A stretch of DNA of 64,000 bases, from the NCBI GenBank assembly GCA_921293015.1, contig OV121093.1:29398622-29462621 (forward strand). Reading direction: 5' to 3'. The position numbers and the translations under genes are program-made. Under the pieces are notes generated by a model that was given only the letters and a program-made list of their open reading frames with translations, searched no databases and was not told the origin of the DNA. The stretch is from Phorcus lineatus. Lineage: Eukaryota; Mollusca; Gastropoda; Trochida; Trochidae. This document shows, in pieces, positions 11,291 through 21,454 of the stretch. Position 1 is the first letter of the stretch, and every line of letters starts with the position of its first letter.

Positions 11291-12589
11291 TTTCTTAGGC
11301 AACTGAAATAGCAGGCACAGTTGACGTTTCTATAAAAATCGGAATATGATTAATAGAAAACAAATGTTGTGTAGTTGTGTAGCAATAGCACGTTTTTGAA
11401 AAAAAATAAAAGTTTCCTATTGTAAGATGATGCTTTTTAATCAAAATAATCAGTATATAACAAACGTTACAGATAGAGCATATCTCTATGATGTGTTGTC
11501 TGAATGCAGAACTGGTAGCAATCCTCTACTGCTAAGGTTATTTTTGTGTGTATAATCTTATTTTCTTGACTTAGATAACAGAGTAAACAAAACGATCATC
11601 TTCTATTATGACACACGTGACATGTTGTCGATATATTTTTGCTCCCATCAAATAAAGAGGCATCCGACATCCATTCTTCAGTCAATCTCTTCCTTTTCGA
11701 CTTCTTTTCTAGAACTACTGACTCTAAAATGACAAATGATGACTATAATGTATAGTGTTGGTAACCAAGTGGATAGTTATTAGGGTCACAGAACCACATC
11801 CTACAAAGATTACAAATAAGGCAATTTAATGGCAACTTGAAACAACTTATTCACATGACTTTACCTTAAAAACTCACATAAATATTGAAATTAACGATGA
11901 CAAAATGTGAGAACAGTTAAAGGGATAGCGAAAAAGCGTCATACAAAACCTGTTTTTACACACACGTAATGGAGAATACCTCACATTTAATTAGTACTAT
12001 TTTGTTTGGCCGAATTGCCTTGGTATAACCAAATTATTTTACCGATTGCATTAAAAATTGCTACTGTTATCTGAGACTGATTTTATCACCCTGATATATA
12101 GAACACATGACCAAAAGCCGAAATCTTGTGTACAGACTTCTTGGCTTATCTAAAATATCAATTGAATATTTGGTGACCCTGATAAGCTACAGAGTAAATG
12201 ACGCTATTGAAACTGTATTCAAATTGTAATCGACTTTGAATTCGCTTGACTCTGTTTTCAGTTTAACTTGATTGTATCACCTGTTTTCTTTTGGGTGTAT
12301 TTCCCTGTGAAGGTATCTGGAAAGAATTTGAACAATCTCATTAGTTGCATGTGACATCTTTTCAAATAAAAATCTCAATTCAGAAATGTAGACATGAAGA
12401 TTAATCTATTCAGGTTATCAAGTCAAAAGACGAAATGACTTGTTTTCATGTGTTTACAATAACTGTAATAATTTTGAATAGAATATTATCTATGCTAAGA
12501 AATATCGAAAGTGTTTAATATCTGAAAAAAAACTGACATGATTACACAAGACATATTATGTCAGCTAAACATATCTTCATAAACAAGGT

Positions 12590-12700
12590 TGAGTCAATAA
12601 CAACTGAAACAATGTTATGACCTGGATACTTGCCAACCACATGCAGTGTGTACATGTCTGTCCTTGGAAATAAGTCAAGGTGAAACTGTGAATATAAGGC
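12590..12700 (-). promoter_or_regulatory. probable upstream region of the secreted-protein gene, with an inverted R2 repeat
   Basis: On the minus strand this segment matches the 3' half of repeat family R2 (tgtacacactgcatgtggtt). The orthologous position upstream of the paralogue (about 57730-57840) carries the same inverted repeat, so it was present before the duplication. A weak TATA-like gaatataagg lies about 85 bp before the start codon. Promoter function is inferred from position only. Confidence 0.35.
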
Positions 12701-12776
12701 ACAAACGACAACTGAACATTGAGTTGTGTACTGTACGCCATAGAGTAAACAGCTTTGCGTTACTATTTCATACACC

Positions 12777-14318
12777 ATGGAGGTTTACATGTTATTCTCT
12801 GTGTGGATCATTGTTTCTTTGATGTCTGGTGTCAAGGGTAATGAAGACATTGAACAGCTTAATGGCAGAGTGGATATTATCGAAAGTACGACTGATATTC
12901 TATCAGAAAGATTTGATGCATTTGAAAACAAGATGTTGACTGATAAAGCTGATATCATAAACAAACAGGAAAAGAACATCCTCAAGATGAAGACAGATCT
13001 GAAGAAGACCATCCGGCAGTACGTTACTGAGTCCTTGTCAGACATACTGAGAGACGAGTCAGTTGAAAAACTGATCCAGTCTCAGGTTCTCTCCGAGGTG
13101 GGGCATCTCAAACGTGCAAACCATCAGATGAAGAGAGAACTTCATCAGATGAGGACATCTCTCGCACAAGTTGAAGATTTGAACAGGGTGTATAGAGACA
13201 GTTTTCAGAGAGGTGAACGACAAAGCACTGATATGTCCCAAATTCCTCTCAAATCTAAATTCATAACATCTGAATTAGCACGTCATGATCGACAAATCAT
13301 GAAACTTAATCACGAACTTAGAGATACGAAGGATTCATGTGAACTGTCATCTGAAGCTATCAATAAAGAAATACATCAGGTACGTGATTTGTCTACATTA
13401 CTGAAATCAGAAAATCTGACAAACAAGCTTGCCAGATATGATCGTCAAATAAATGAACTCAATCTAACTCTAAGAATACAAAGTGATTCATGTAATTCAA
13501 GGAATTCTACAATCAATAAGGAAACTGAAACGGCGTTAAATACAGGACAAACAACTTCAGTGTCCCCGACTACTACTGCTGCTGTACCTAGAGCTATAAC
13601 AACATCTAAACCAAGCACGGAGAGAAGTCGGATCCTTGTTTTACCATATGGTCGAAATGCCCATCTTCAGATGCATCAGTTCAACATTATCACAATCTCT
13701 TTTGACAACTATTCTCATCTTTCTCTTAAGTATTATCTGTCTGCACTCTATGTTTCCAAAATAAACTCTTTGTTGATTGGTTTTTTCTACCCCAGAAGGA
13801 TCATCATCTCAGAACTGAACACTTCCAAAACTGAAGCAATAAAACACAATGTTAGGACAGTCGGAATGGCAGCTGATGAGGAAAGGGGAATTGTTTTCCT
13901 CACAACATGGTATCCTACTCACTCAATCAGTAGAATGTCATTACGTGGGGAAAACTTTACTACCTTAGTTGACTTATCACGTAATGGTAATGGTCCTCGT
14001 GCTCTAGCTGTACATCCAACAATTAAGACAATATATGCTTGTAATAATAATAAACTGTTCAAATTATTCTATGATGGAACTGGTTTGAGGACACTTGACA
14101 CTGGTTCAGTCATGTACGCCGTAACTCTGGACATCACCAAGGGTCTCCTGTACTACAGCAAGGAGAAGAAGCTGGTGAAATTGTCTCTGTCTTCGGAGAT
14201 TACTAGTGAAGTGACACGGTTGGACTTTGATATTTGGAATCTGATTTTCTACCAAAATAAAGTGTATTACTCGAGCACGGGTATATCCCCCGGTGTATTG
14301 GGAGTAGTGGATGTATAA
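12777..14318 (+). CDS. secreted coiled-coil / YWTD-like beta-propeller protein, paralogue A (late stop codon)
   Basis: A single uninterrupted 513-codon frame. Residues 1-21 are a signal peptide (hydrophobic core LFSVWIIVSLMSGV). Residues about 24-130 are polar and heptad-rich (coiled coil), and more coiled-coil segments extend to about 250. A Thr/Ser/Pro linker (SPTTTAAVPRAITTSKPSTE) follows at about 260-285. The last 230 residues resemble LDL-receptor class B (YWTD) repeats: MAADEERGIVFLTTW, ISRMSLRGENFTTLVDL, ALAVHPTIKTIYA, YDGTGLRTLDTG and LDITKGLLYYSKEKKL. Several N-x-S/T sites support secretion. I know no named family with this exact order; olfactomedins share the coiled-coil-plus-propeller plan but not these motifs. 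The TAA at 14316-14318 stands where paralogue B has GAA. The following 25 codons stay open and homologous up to a second TAA at 14394-14396, so the last propeller strand is probably lost. The start lies at atacaccATGGAG, shared with paralogue B. Extracellular function unknown. Confidence 0.85.
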   Translation: MEVYMLFSVWIIVSLMSGVKGNEDIEQLNGRVDIIESTTDILSERFDAFENKMLTDKADIINKQEKNILKMKTDLKKTIRQYVTESLSDILRDESVEKLIQSQVLSEVGHLKRANHQMKRELHQMRTSLAQVEDLNRVYRDSFQRGERQSTDMSQIPLKSKFITSELARHDRQIMKLNHELRDTKDSCELSSEAINKEIHQVRDLSTLLKSENLTNKLARYDRQINELNLTLRIQSDSCNSRNSTINKETETALNTGQTTSVSPTTTAAVPRAITTSKPSTERSRILVLPYGRNAHLQMHQFNIITISFDNYSHLSLKYYLSALYVSKINSLLIGFFYPRRIIISELNTSKTEAIKHNVRTVGMAADEERGIVFLTTWYPTHSISRMSLRGENFTTLVDLSRNGNGPRALAVHPTIKTIYACNNNKLFKLFYDGTGLRTLDTGSVMYAVTLDITKGLLYYSKEKKLVKLSLSSEITSEVTRLDFDIWNLIFYQNKVYYSSTGISPGVLGVVDV

Positions 14319-14396
14319 CATAACGGTGTGTTTAGAACACTTCAGACAGTGAATGTGTCCGATGTGTATACCTACTCTATTTGTTTGATTCCTTAA
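14319..14396 (+). pseudogene. orphaned C-terminal codons of paralogue A
   Basis: In frame after the TAA at 14316, 25 codons (HNGVFRTLQTVNVSDVY...SICLIP) match the end of paralogue B (HNSVSRTLQSVNVSGVY...SICLIP) and finish at TAA 14394-14396. B has two cysteines here, and A has only one of them (DCSIC versus TYSIC). This shows that the earlier stop is derived, not the ancestral end. Confidence 0.8.
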
Positions 14397-14741
14397 CTAC
14401 ACTCAACATGGTTGGATATAGAAGTATGATGTTTTCATGGTATTATTTTGTTTTTGTTTTTTATTAATCAATCTTGATTACTATTTTATAATGTGTGATC
14501 ACTACAATAACAAAACAGCAATTTCACAGTTCAGAACCAATGTGTGTTATCTTAAATTCATGCTTTAGATCTATTCTTATAACTTATACACGAATTATGT
14601 GATAAATTGCAATATAAGAAGCATATTATTACTGTTTTTGTTATGTGTGATCACTAAAACATTGTAACACAGCAAGTTCACAGTTCAGAACTAATGTGTT
14701 TTATGTTAAATCTATTTTCAAATGAACCTGTTTAAGTAATA
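14397..14741 (+). other. 3' flank of paralogue A
   Basis: AT-rich 3' UTR or downstream sequence. It contains an imperfect local repeat: tgtgtgatcactacaataac near 14492 recurs as atgtgtgatcactaaaacat near 14643, each followed by acagcaa(t/g)ttcacagttcagaac. No coding potential. Confidence 0.5.
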
Positions 14742-15960
14742 AATGAATTATGAAAAAAATGCAATATGAAGAGCATATTACTACTGTTTTACAAATTTCC
14801 TGAAGACTTACATTTATAGTATTTTCACGTGAAACGAGTTAGGAAAGTTCAATAATTAGCTTGTCAAGTAAAACAATACAGCTACGTAATTATGTGATGG
14901 TTTAGTCGTTTAATTATTGATTTTATTAAAAAGGTCTTACTTATCCCTAAACAGTTATACTGGTTGACACACAGATGAAATAGCTTCTTGTTTAACTCTC
15001 TTTTTTCATAACAGTAAAGTTAGCTGAGTTTTTAAAGTGTTAGGTCTTGTGGGGGAAATGTGACAGAAACATAATTTGTAGGTACAAAACAAAGCTTGAA
15101 AATAACCTCAAAGTGTTGATATTTATCATTTGAGTGTTTTATAGTCTAGAGTTGAGTCGGCCTGAATAGCCCTATGGTAGTCTATTTCTTTTAAGAAAGG
15201 CATAATACAGATGATATATGTACTCTATTTCATTGATATTGTCTGTAAAACAAGATCCCGGGATAATGATTCGACCCTCTGCTCCCCGGGTAGTTGAATG
15301 AACCCTATGATCCCAGGCGAGTTCAATCATCAGTTTGCTTTACAGGAAGTCGTCACAAAATTTTGTTGAATCGGCGCTATGCTCGCCTGGGTGTTCTGAC
15401 GACTCTTGTCTCCTCAGCTATATTAGCCCTATGCTGCCCCGGGGCGTTGAGTCGGTATCATGGTCCTAGAGGAGTTGTAAGGCAATGTGCTCCAATGGAG
15501 GTTGTGTATGTCCAATTCTTCCCGAGGAGTTGAGCTCACATTATACTACCCGGGGAATTAAGTCATCCTTGGGAGTAAAGGACATACTCAGCTGTCCGGA
15601 GGCGGTAGGGCCAACCAAACTCCTCTTGTAGTCAACTCTTCAGAGAGCATGGCATAAACTCAGCAAGCAAGATTCATAAGGCCGTCTCAACTGTCCGAGC
15701 ATCATAGGGCCGCCTCAGCTAGCCAAGTACCATATGGCCGCCTAAGCTAGCCGACTATCATAGGGACGCCTCAGCCAGCCGAGTACCATAGGGCCGCCTC
15801 AGCTAGCCAACTATCATAGGGCCGCCTCAGCTAGCCGAGTAACATAGAGCCGCCTCAACTAGCCGAGTAACATAGGGCCGCTTAGCTAGCCGACTATCAT
15901 TGGGCCGCCTCAGCTAGAGGTAAAGACGATTCGACTCCATAAGGATCGGAGTGCCGATTG
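14742..15960 (+). repeat. 1.2-kb tandem unit of the minisatellite region, copy 1
   Basis: Begins aatgaattatgaaaaaaatg and repeats from 15961 (offset 1219) with a few percent divergence and small indels. It includes an AT-rich leader and a GC-rich field of 28-bp units (from about 15240). The field holds units oriented as ccctatgatcctcggggagt in its left half and as the reverse complement (ctcagctagccgagtaccat) in its right half. Confidence 0.85.
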
Positions 15961-17350
15961 AATGAATTATGAAAAAAATGCAATATGAAGAGCATATTAC
16001 TACTGTTTTACAAATTTCCTAAAGACTTTCATTTATAGTATTTTCACGTGAAAGGAGTTAGGAAAGTTCAATAATTAGCTTGTAAAGTAAAACAATACAG
16101 CTACGTAATTATGTGATGGTTTAGTCGTTTAGTTCTTGATTTTATTAAAAAGGTCTTACTTATCCCTAAAAAGTTATACTGGTTGACACCGATGAAATAG
16201 CTACTTGTTTAAATCTTTTTTTTCATAACAGTAATGATATAGTAAAGTTAGCTGAGTTTTTTTAGTGTTGTGTCTTGTGAGGAAATGTGACAGAAACATA
16301 ATTTGTGTTTTATAGTCTAGAGTTGAGTCGGCCTGAAGAGGCCTAAAGGAGTCTATTTTTTTTAGATAGGCATAATACAGATGATATATGTACTCTATTT
16401 CATTGATATTGTCTGTAAAACAAGATCCCTGGGTAATGATTCGACCCTCTACTCCTCGGGTAGTTGAAAGAACCCTATCATCCCAGGCGAGTTCAATCAT
16501 CAGTTTGCTTTACAGGAAGTCGTCACAAAACTTTGTTAAGTCGGCGCAATGCTCGCCCGGATGTTGAGACGACTCATCTAGATTGATCGTATCCACATCT
16601 AGATTAGCCCTATGCTACCCCGTGGCGTTGAGTTGGTATCATCGTCCTAGAGGAGTTGAAAGGAGGTTGTGTATGTCCAATACTTCTTGAGGAGTTGAGC
16701 TCGCATTATACTACCCGGAGATTTAAGTCGGCTCATCCTTCTTGGGAGTAAAGGACATACTAAGCTGTCCGGAGGGTGTAGGGCCAACCAAACTCCTCTT
16801 GTAGTCAACTCTTAAGATAGCATGGCATAAACTCAGCATGCAAGGTTCATAAGTCCGACTCAACTGTCCGAGGACCATAGGGCCGCCTCAGCTAGCCGAG
16901 TACCATAGGGCCGCCTCAGCTAGCCGAGCACCATAGGGCCGCCTCAGCTGTCCGACTATCATGGGGGCGACTCAGCTGTCCGACTATCATGGGGGCGACT
17001 CAGCTGGCCGACAATCATGGGGGCGACTCAGATAGCCGGCTATCATGGGGGCGACTCAGCTGGCAGACTATCATGGTGGCGACTCAGCTGGCCGACTATC
17101 ATGGGGGCGACTCGAATCCATGTAAATGAAAGGGTCAACTCAAATCCCGAAGATCACAGGGCTGATTTAACTCCCCGTGGATCGTAAAGATCACAGGGCT
17201 GACTCAACTCAACTATAAGTACAGGGCCAACTCAACTCCCCAAATTTCACAGGGCTGACTTAATTCCTTTTGAACATAGAGGCTGGACGGTTATTTCAGC
17301 CCTCTACTCCCCGGGAGCTGGTTCGACTCTACACTCCCTCGGATTCTGCC
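15240..17350. repeat. 28-bp bidirectional GC-rich minisatellite field (copy A)
   Basis: The clearest arrays are at 15690-15915 and 16865-17110: gggccgcctcagctagccga followed by gtaccata, period 28, with variants such as ctcagctggccgactatcat. Unit-like sequence in the opposite orientation (ccctatgctgccccggggcg, gttgagtcgg) fills about 15260-15560 and 16440-16740. The orientation therefore switches inside each 1.2-kb unit. It is much richer in GC than its surroundings. Not protein coding; the short ORFs across it are by-products of the repeat. Confidence 0.8.
15961..17290 (+). repeat. 1.2-kb tandem unit of the minisatellite region, copy 2
   Basis: The second copy of the unit at 14742-15960. 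The junction reads gtgccgattga/atgaattatg. Copy B of the segmental duplication continues past the same point with actccccgtgg, so the break lies inside a minisatellite unit. This copy has more 28-bp units in its direct half than copy 1. Confidence 0.8.
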
Positions 17351-18075
17351 GATTGATCCCCAGGCAGTAAAACAACAACTTCTATCTGACAAGAGGATAG
17401 TCCTTCCTGCTTTATCTATATTCTGCAGTGACATGTCAGTCACGTTATGTTTAAATGTTTTTGTACAGGAAACCGAGGTGGTGTTTTGAGTGGGAAAGAA
17501 CACTGAACCAGATATTGTCAACAACTGTATTCTACTCACTATACATAATTTGTTTAAATCATGTCACAACTGCATACTTTAATAACTTGATCAGATAATT
17601 GCAACAAGTGTTTTGTATGTAGAAGTGTATACCTTAATGAAAAGTAACAGCATATTTTTAAAAAAAATTATACGATAATAAAATATATAGAATTTAGGAT
17701 CTAGGAAAGTATGACTACAATATACAATGAAAAAAGAGAAAATGCTTGAACATTGTTGACATGTCATAATCCACATCAACAGATAAGAAGTCTTTGCATA
17801 CAAGACTGGTGCAATGACCGTGGCCGAACCAGAAAAGAAGAAGAAGATTTCAATTTGTTTAATAGTGCTAATAGGTTGAGTGAATGCTAAATACTTGTAC
17901 AAACACTTTGGAGAGGTGATTAGTTATTTTTAAAGTGGTATATAAGGCTGATTGAACAATATAAAGTTTGAATTTTTTAATTGAATCAAACAATAACAAA
18001 AATAATTACAATATCCATACATTTATATTTAAATTGGTAAAATGCGCACGCGTACGATGATGTTTAAATGATTGA
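17290..18075. other. conserved noncoding block of copy A
   Basis: Parallels 60830-61620 through many small indels (for example gacaagaggatagtccttcc and gtcataatcyacatcaacag). The short ORFs it contains are not conserved in length, so it is probably noncoding flank carried along in the segmental duplication. Confidence 0.55.
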
Positions 18076-18540
18076 CAATTCACGCCTTTCAATTGAAAAA
18101 CTACATTGATTGCAACACGCATTGCACGTGCTGCACGTGCCTTTTGTTCAGATCATTAAAGGGGGTCAGTTTCAACACCCTATATAAACAAAAGATGTCG
18201 CCGAGACATTGGTTTCTCCAGATTTGTAATGGTTCAAAAACTATCTAGTTTCAAATCTGTAAGTGAATTTGTGAAAGCAATTTTGCTGTGTGAGGGAAAG
18301 AGAAAACATGGACACTTTAACCTTGCAAAGTATCCAATATTCTTATCTAATCCTCAAATAAAAGCAACTAGTTTTACGTTAAGTCAAAGCGACCTTAAAA
18401 TTACAAGAGCAAAATTACATCTAGTTTGATATACTATGTGCAGTTGTCAATCATCGAGGTCAGGTACTAGTTCAATTTGACATGGCTCCCTACCAGCGGT
18501 ATCTAAGCTCTTAAAGGTTCACAGAGCATGTTGTTGCAGT
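18075..18540. repeat. segment present in copy A, absent from copy B
   Basis: About 460 bp lies between sequences that are nearly adjacent in copy B (61615-61640). Its ends carry inverted ttgacaa (about 18070) and ttgtcaa (about 18446). It contains gcacgtgctgcacgtgcc (two CACGTG hexamers) and a 66-codon ORF (18229-18429) I do not recognise. It could be an insertion in A or a deletion in B. Confidence 0.45.
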
Positions 18541-18585
18541 CAAACTTTATGAATGGTGTTATTTAATCGAGAAGTAATCGGAAAC

Positions 18586-18940
18586 CGGACAGCGGCGCGC
18601 TAATAATTCAAATGTAGTTTTGTAAAGTTATTTACGGCAAATACATAGACAAATATATGTTGATAGTGTTATGTTGGTCATTTAACTAATATTCCTGTAT
18701 TTTGGATCCAGAATTGTGTCTTTTAAGGTCAAAATGACCGTGTATGTATTACAATTGAAAATAGGAAAATAGCATATAGTGCCATTATGGTGATAAAGAT
18801 GCAAGGTTATGGGAGATATTTGAACTCAAGTCAGGAAAGACGGCATTTTTTTCTAATTATGCCACATACACAATTTATGTAACATGCTCTGAGCACCTTT
18901 GACAAGTGAATTATATAACATAGCTTTACATGAGATCAAT
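18586..18940. other. no gene seen
   Basis: AT-rich DNA with stops in every frame. Confidence 0.5.
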
Positions 18941-18944
18941 GTTC

Positions 18945-19225
18945 CCTCCGGGGAGAGATAACGTGATGGTTAGGTGTTCAGCTACGGAACAAAATCTGTT
19001 TTGTCCGCAGCCAAGAACTGTCTTCTATGCAGTACGACTTGAGTGCAATGCTACAATGAATTACATCACAGTACCACCAATGTTACCCTATTTCCCATCG
19101 ACGCTCGCAGGTTTCATCGCAATCCATAGCCACAACAGTAGGATTTATCTCTGCAATCATACTAGCAGCAGTGAAAAATGATAACTACTCTCCGAAAGGG
19201 GAGTAAACCCCAAATCACCTCACCT
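18945..19225 (+). mobile_element. diverged tRNA-derived SINE (family S2)
   Basis: Follows the same order as the SINE at 4203-4520: a damaged tRNA-like head (acgtgatggttaggtgttca), ctgtcttctatgcagtac, gcaatgctacaatgaattac, cgacgctcgcaggtttcatc, gccacaa, and the gcaatcatactagcagcagt block. An old copy with many substitutions. Confidence 0.6.
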
Positions 19226-19558
19226 TAACTCAATGTCGCGTCCTTATCAACGCTATCAGAGAAGTTATGTTTGGCAATTGTCTTTTGACTAAATTACGAA
19301 CAACTCAGTCTCACTATCTATTGAAAATATACTTGATTGGAGATACATTAGACAGTTTATGTTTATACAGTGACTGTTTCAGATTCAAGAAGTATATTCA
19401 ATCATTAAAGGTTCCTACTTGTTCTAACTTTCATTATTAATAAGTTTTAATCTCTTCGTACTAGAATTCAGACCTTTATGAAACTGCTCAAATGTTTTAG
19501 ATCTGAGGGGATACAATACACTTAGAGTCTTTAATAGTTTCAATTCAAATGTTATATA
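19226..19558. other. no gene seen
   Basis: AT-rich flank of the Tc1 element. No feature recognised. Confidence 0.5.
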
Positions 19559-19560
19559 TA

Positions 19561-21045
19561 CACTCGCGATCAAAAGAAAGTATAGGTCCACTTCATATGC
19601 CCATAAAATAAAAACAAAAGACGATATTAAAGTTCCGTAAATTGGATTATATTAAGCAATCAGATGACAATGATTTACAGAAACAAACTGCATTGGTTGA
19701 TTCCATTGATCGACTGTATAGTCAGTGAATCACATAGGGGGTCAAAATTCAATAATTTAATGTCTCTCTATTGTCTTTTGAGAAGCCACAAACGAACTTT
19801 GCTATTGTCAATAACGCGTATGACCTCAATACAGGCCCTGACACGTCTCCTCATCGACATGGTCAAACGTCGCATGACGGCCGCTGGTAATTGTTGCCAT
19901 TCTTCTCTGAGAGCACGAACAAGTTCCTGTCGGTTTTGTGGGACGGGTCTACGGTTCCTTATCTGCCTGTTGAGGTGATCCCACAAGTGTTCTCTTGGAT
20001 TTAAGTCTGGGGAACAGGCAGGCCACTGGAGAATATTGACGTTGTTTTGTTGCATCACGTTAACTGTGGCTCGTGCAGTGTGGGGTCTTGCGTTATCATG
20101 CTGGAATATGATACCCTGGCGTTGTGCTTGCAGAAAAGGGAATACAACTGGCTGCAGAACTTGTTGAATGTATTGCTGTGCATTCAGGTTTCCATTTATA
20201 ATGACGAGTTGAGTTTTAACGTCACCACAGATACCGCCCCACACCATCACACCACCACCGCCGTAACGATGAATTTGTTGGACACATGGACGAGCAAAAC
20301 GTTCACCACAGCGCCTCCAGACCATCTGTCTTCCATCATTATTGTACAGACAGAAACGACTCTCATCTGTAAATAAGACTCGCCTCCAGTTCCGTGCTTG
20401 CCATCTGTACACTCGCCTTGCCCATTGGAGTCGGTTACGTCGGTGTCGAGGGGTCAAGGCCATCGCTCGGTAAGGTCGGTGTACCCGAATACCAACTGTA
20501 CGCAATCTTCTTGACACTGTGTGTCTACTGATACGATTGCCGAATGCCGTTTCCGCTGTTTCCGTTGCCGTTACGAACCGGATGTACTGGTCTTCTTGTG
20601 GCGTGGTCACACGTGGTCTGCCACTTCGGGGTCTGTCTTGGGTCCGACCAGTCTGTCTGTAACGTTGAAGAAGCCTGGAGACTGTCAGTGTCGTGGAATT
20701 GAAGGTCCGAGCAATGTGGACTTGTGTAGCCCCCATTTCCGCCATGCCAATAGCTCTCTGTCGTTCTTCCTGTGTCAATCGTGCCATTCTTTTTGTGTGT
20801 TTTCAGTTGGTTTGATCCTACGGTATTCAGCAGTGCCATTTATACCTGTTTTGGCACATACATTTCATGCATTTGCATTTAAACACAATTTTTTTAGTCC
20901 ACAACAACCTTGGTTGCGTTTTTGCGATGTCAATTATGTTTCTGAAGGCTTACCATCATATTCATAATCACTAACGATGGATATCATAAGAAACTTTCAA
21001 TTTCTATCAAATTGAAAAACCTATACTTTCTTTTGATCGGGAGTG
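19561..21045 (-). mobile_element. Tc1-family transposon, complete by its ends
   Basis: The 1485-bp element is bounded by 27-bp terminal inverted repeats (19561-19587 starting cactcgcgatcaaaag; 21019-21045 ending cttttgatcgggagtg) that differ at one position. TA dinucleotides flank both ends (19559-19560 and 21046-21047), the target duplication expected of Tc1/mariner. It carries one transposase gene on the minus strand. Intact ends plus an intact frame indicate a relatively young insertion. Confidence 0.92.
19768..20787 (-). CDS. Tc1-like DDE transposase
   Basis: A 339-aa frame of usual Tc1 length. The N-terminal paired-like helix-turn-helix (RQRAIGMAEMGATQVHIART onward, residues 9-55) is followed by the GRPR linker (GRPRVTTPQEDQ) and a second DNA-binding helix region ending near RRNRLQWARR. 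The catalytic domain has the first Asp in VLFTDESRF, the second in FQHDNARPH and the Glu in LNPREHLWD. Thirty-four residues separate the second Asp from the Glu, so this is DD34E. The glycine-rich GGGGVMVWGGI block is present. It cuts and re-joins transposon ends as a nuclear dimer or multimer. The stretch between TPQEDQYIR and FVTATETA looks a few residues shorter than I expect for the family, so activity is uncertain despite the intact frame. Confidence 0.93.
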   Translation of the reverse strand: MARLTQEERQRAIGMAEMGATQVHIARTFNSTTLTVSRLLQRYRQTGRTQDRPRSGRPRVTTPQEDQYIRFVTATETAETAFGNRISRHTVSRRLRTVGIRVHRPYRAMALTPRHRRNRLQWARRVYRWQARNWRRVLFTDESRFCLYNNDGRQMVWRRCGERFARPCVQQIHRYGGGGVMVWGGICGDVKTQLVIINGNLNAQQYIQQVLQPVVFPFLQAQRQGIIFQHDNARPHTARATVNVMQQNNVNILQWPACSPDLNPREHLWDHLNRQIRNRRPVPQNRQELVRALREEWQQLPAAVMRRLTMSMRRRVRACIEVIRVIDNSKVRLWLLKRQ

Positions 21046-21047
21046 TA

Positions 21048-21450
21048 GATTAATCGCTCAAGTAATATTATCTAACATTAAATCACCTTCAGCAGTACAT
21101 CTAATTTAGAATTAACCCAGGTTGATACAATTAAACTCCAAACATCTATTCGTAATCGTTATCATCTCTATCTTCAAGTTGGAAGTACAGACAATGACAG
21201 ACGCTAAACATCTCACAGACATGTATCTAAAGCAGTACAAAGTGCTATCGATTCCAGGTGAGTCACGTATTCACTGGACATGCATGGATAGCACGTGCAC
21301 ATAATGCCTGTTTTTATTCATTCAAGTATTGAATTGGTAACGGCAAAGTCAAAGATGCAAGTATATTGTATACCCGCTTTGAATAGGTCTCGATAAAACA
21401 ACTGTGTCTGATGCGCTTACTTGTAGCAATGTTTTTTTAACCCGGTTTCA
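21048..21450. other. no gene seen
   Basis: Noncoding flank of the transposon. The sequence gcacgtgcac lies near 21292. No supportable ORF. Confidence 0.5.
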
Positions 21451-21454
21451 GTTT

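Larger units (their letters stand above)
11690..18585 (+). repeat. segmental duplication, copy A
   Basis: Colinear homology with about 56840-61690 begins near ttcgacttcttttctagaac. It covers the upstream flank, the secreted-protein gene, its 3' flank, the 28-bp minisatellite field and the following noncoding block, ending near tggtgttatttaatcgagaa. Noncoding DNA is conserved too, so the duplication happened at DNA level rather than through a retrogene. Copy A has an extra 1.2-kb internal tandem duplication and about 460 bp (about 18075-18535) missing from copy B. Confidence 0.8.

Noticed and set aside
12785..14321. Minus-strand ORFs under the paralogue A gene
   Set aside because: Shadows of the plus-strand coding sequence, not conserved in paralogue B.
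15294..16500. ORFs at 15294-15533 and 16201-16500
   Set aside because: They fall in the 28-bp minisatellite field and its leader and are not conserved between the tandem copies.
20047..20967. Plus-strand ORFs over the transposon
   Set aside because: Antisense shadows of the Tc1 transposase.
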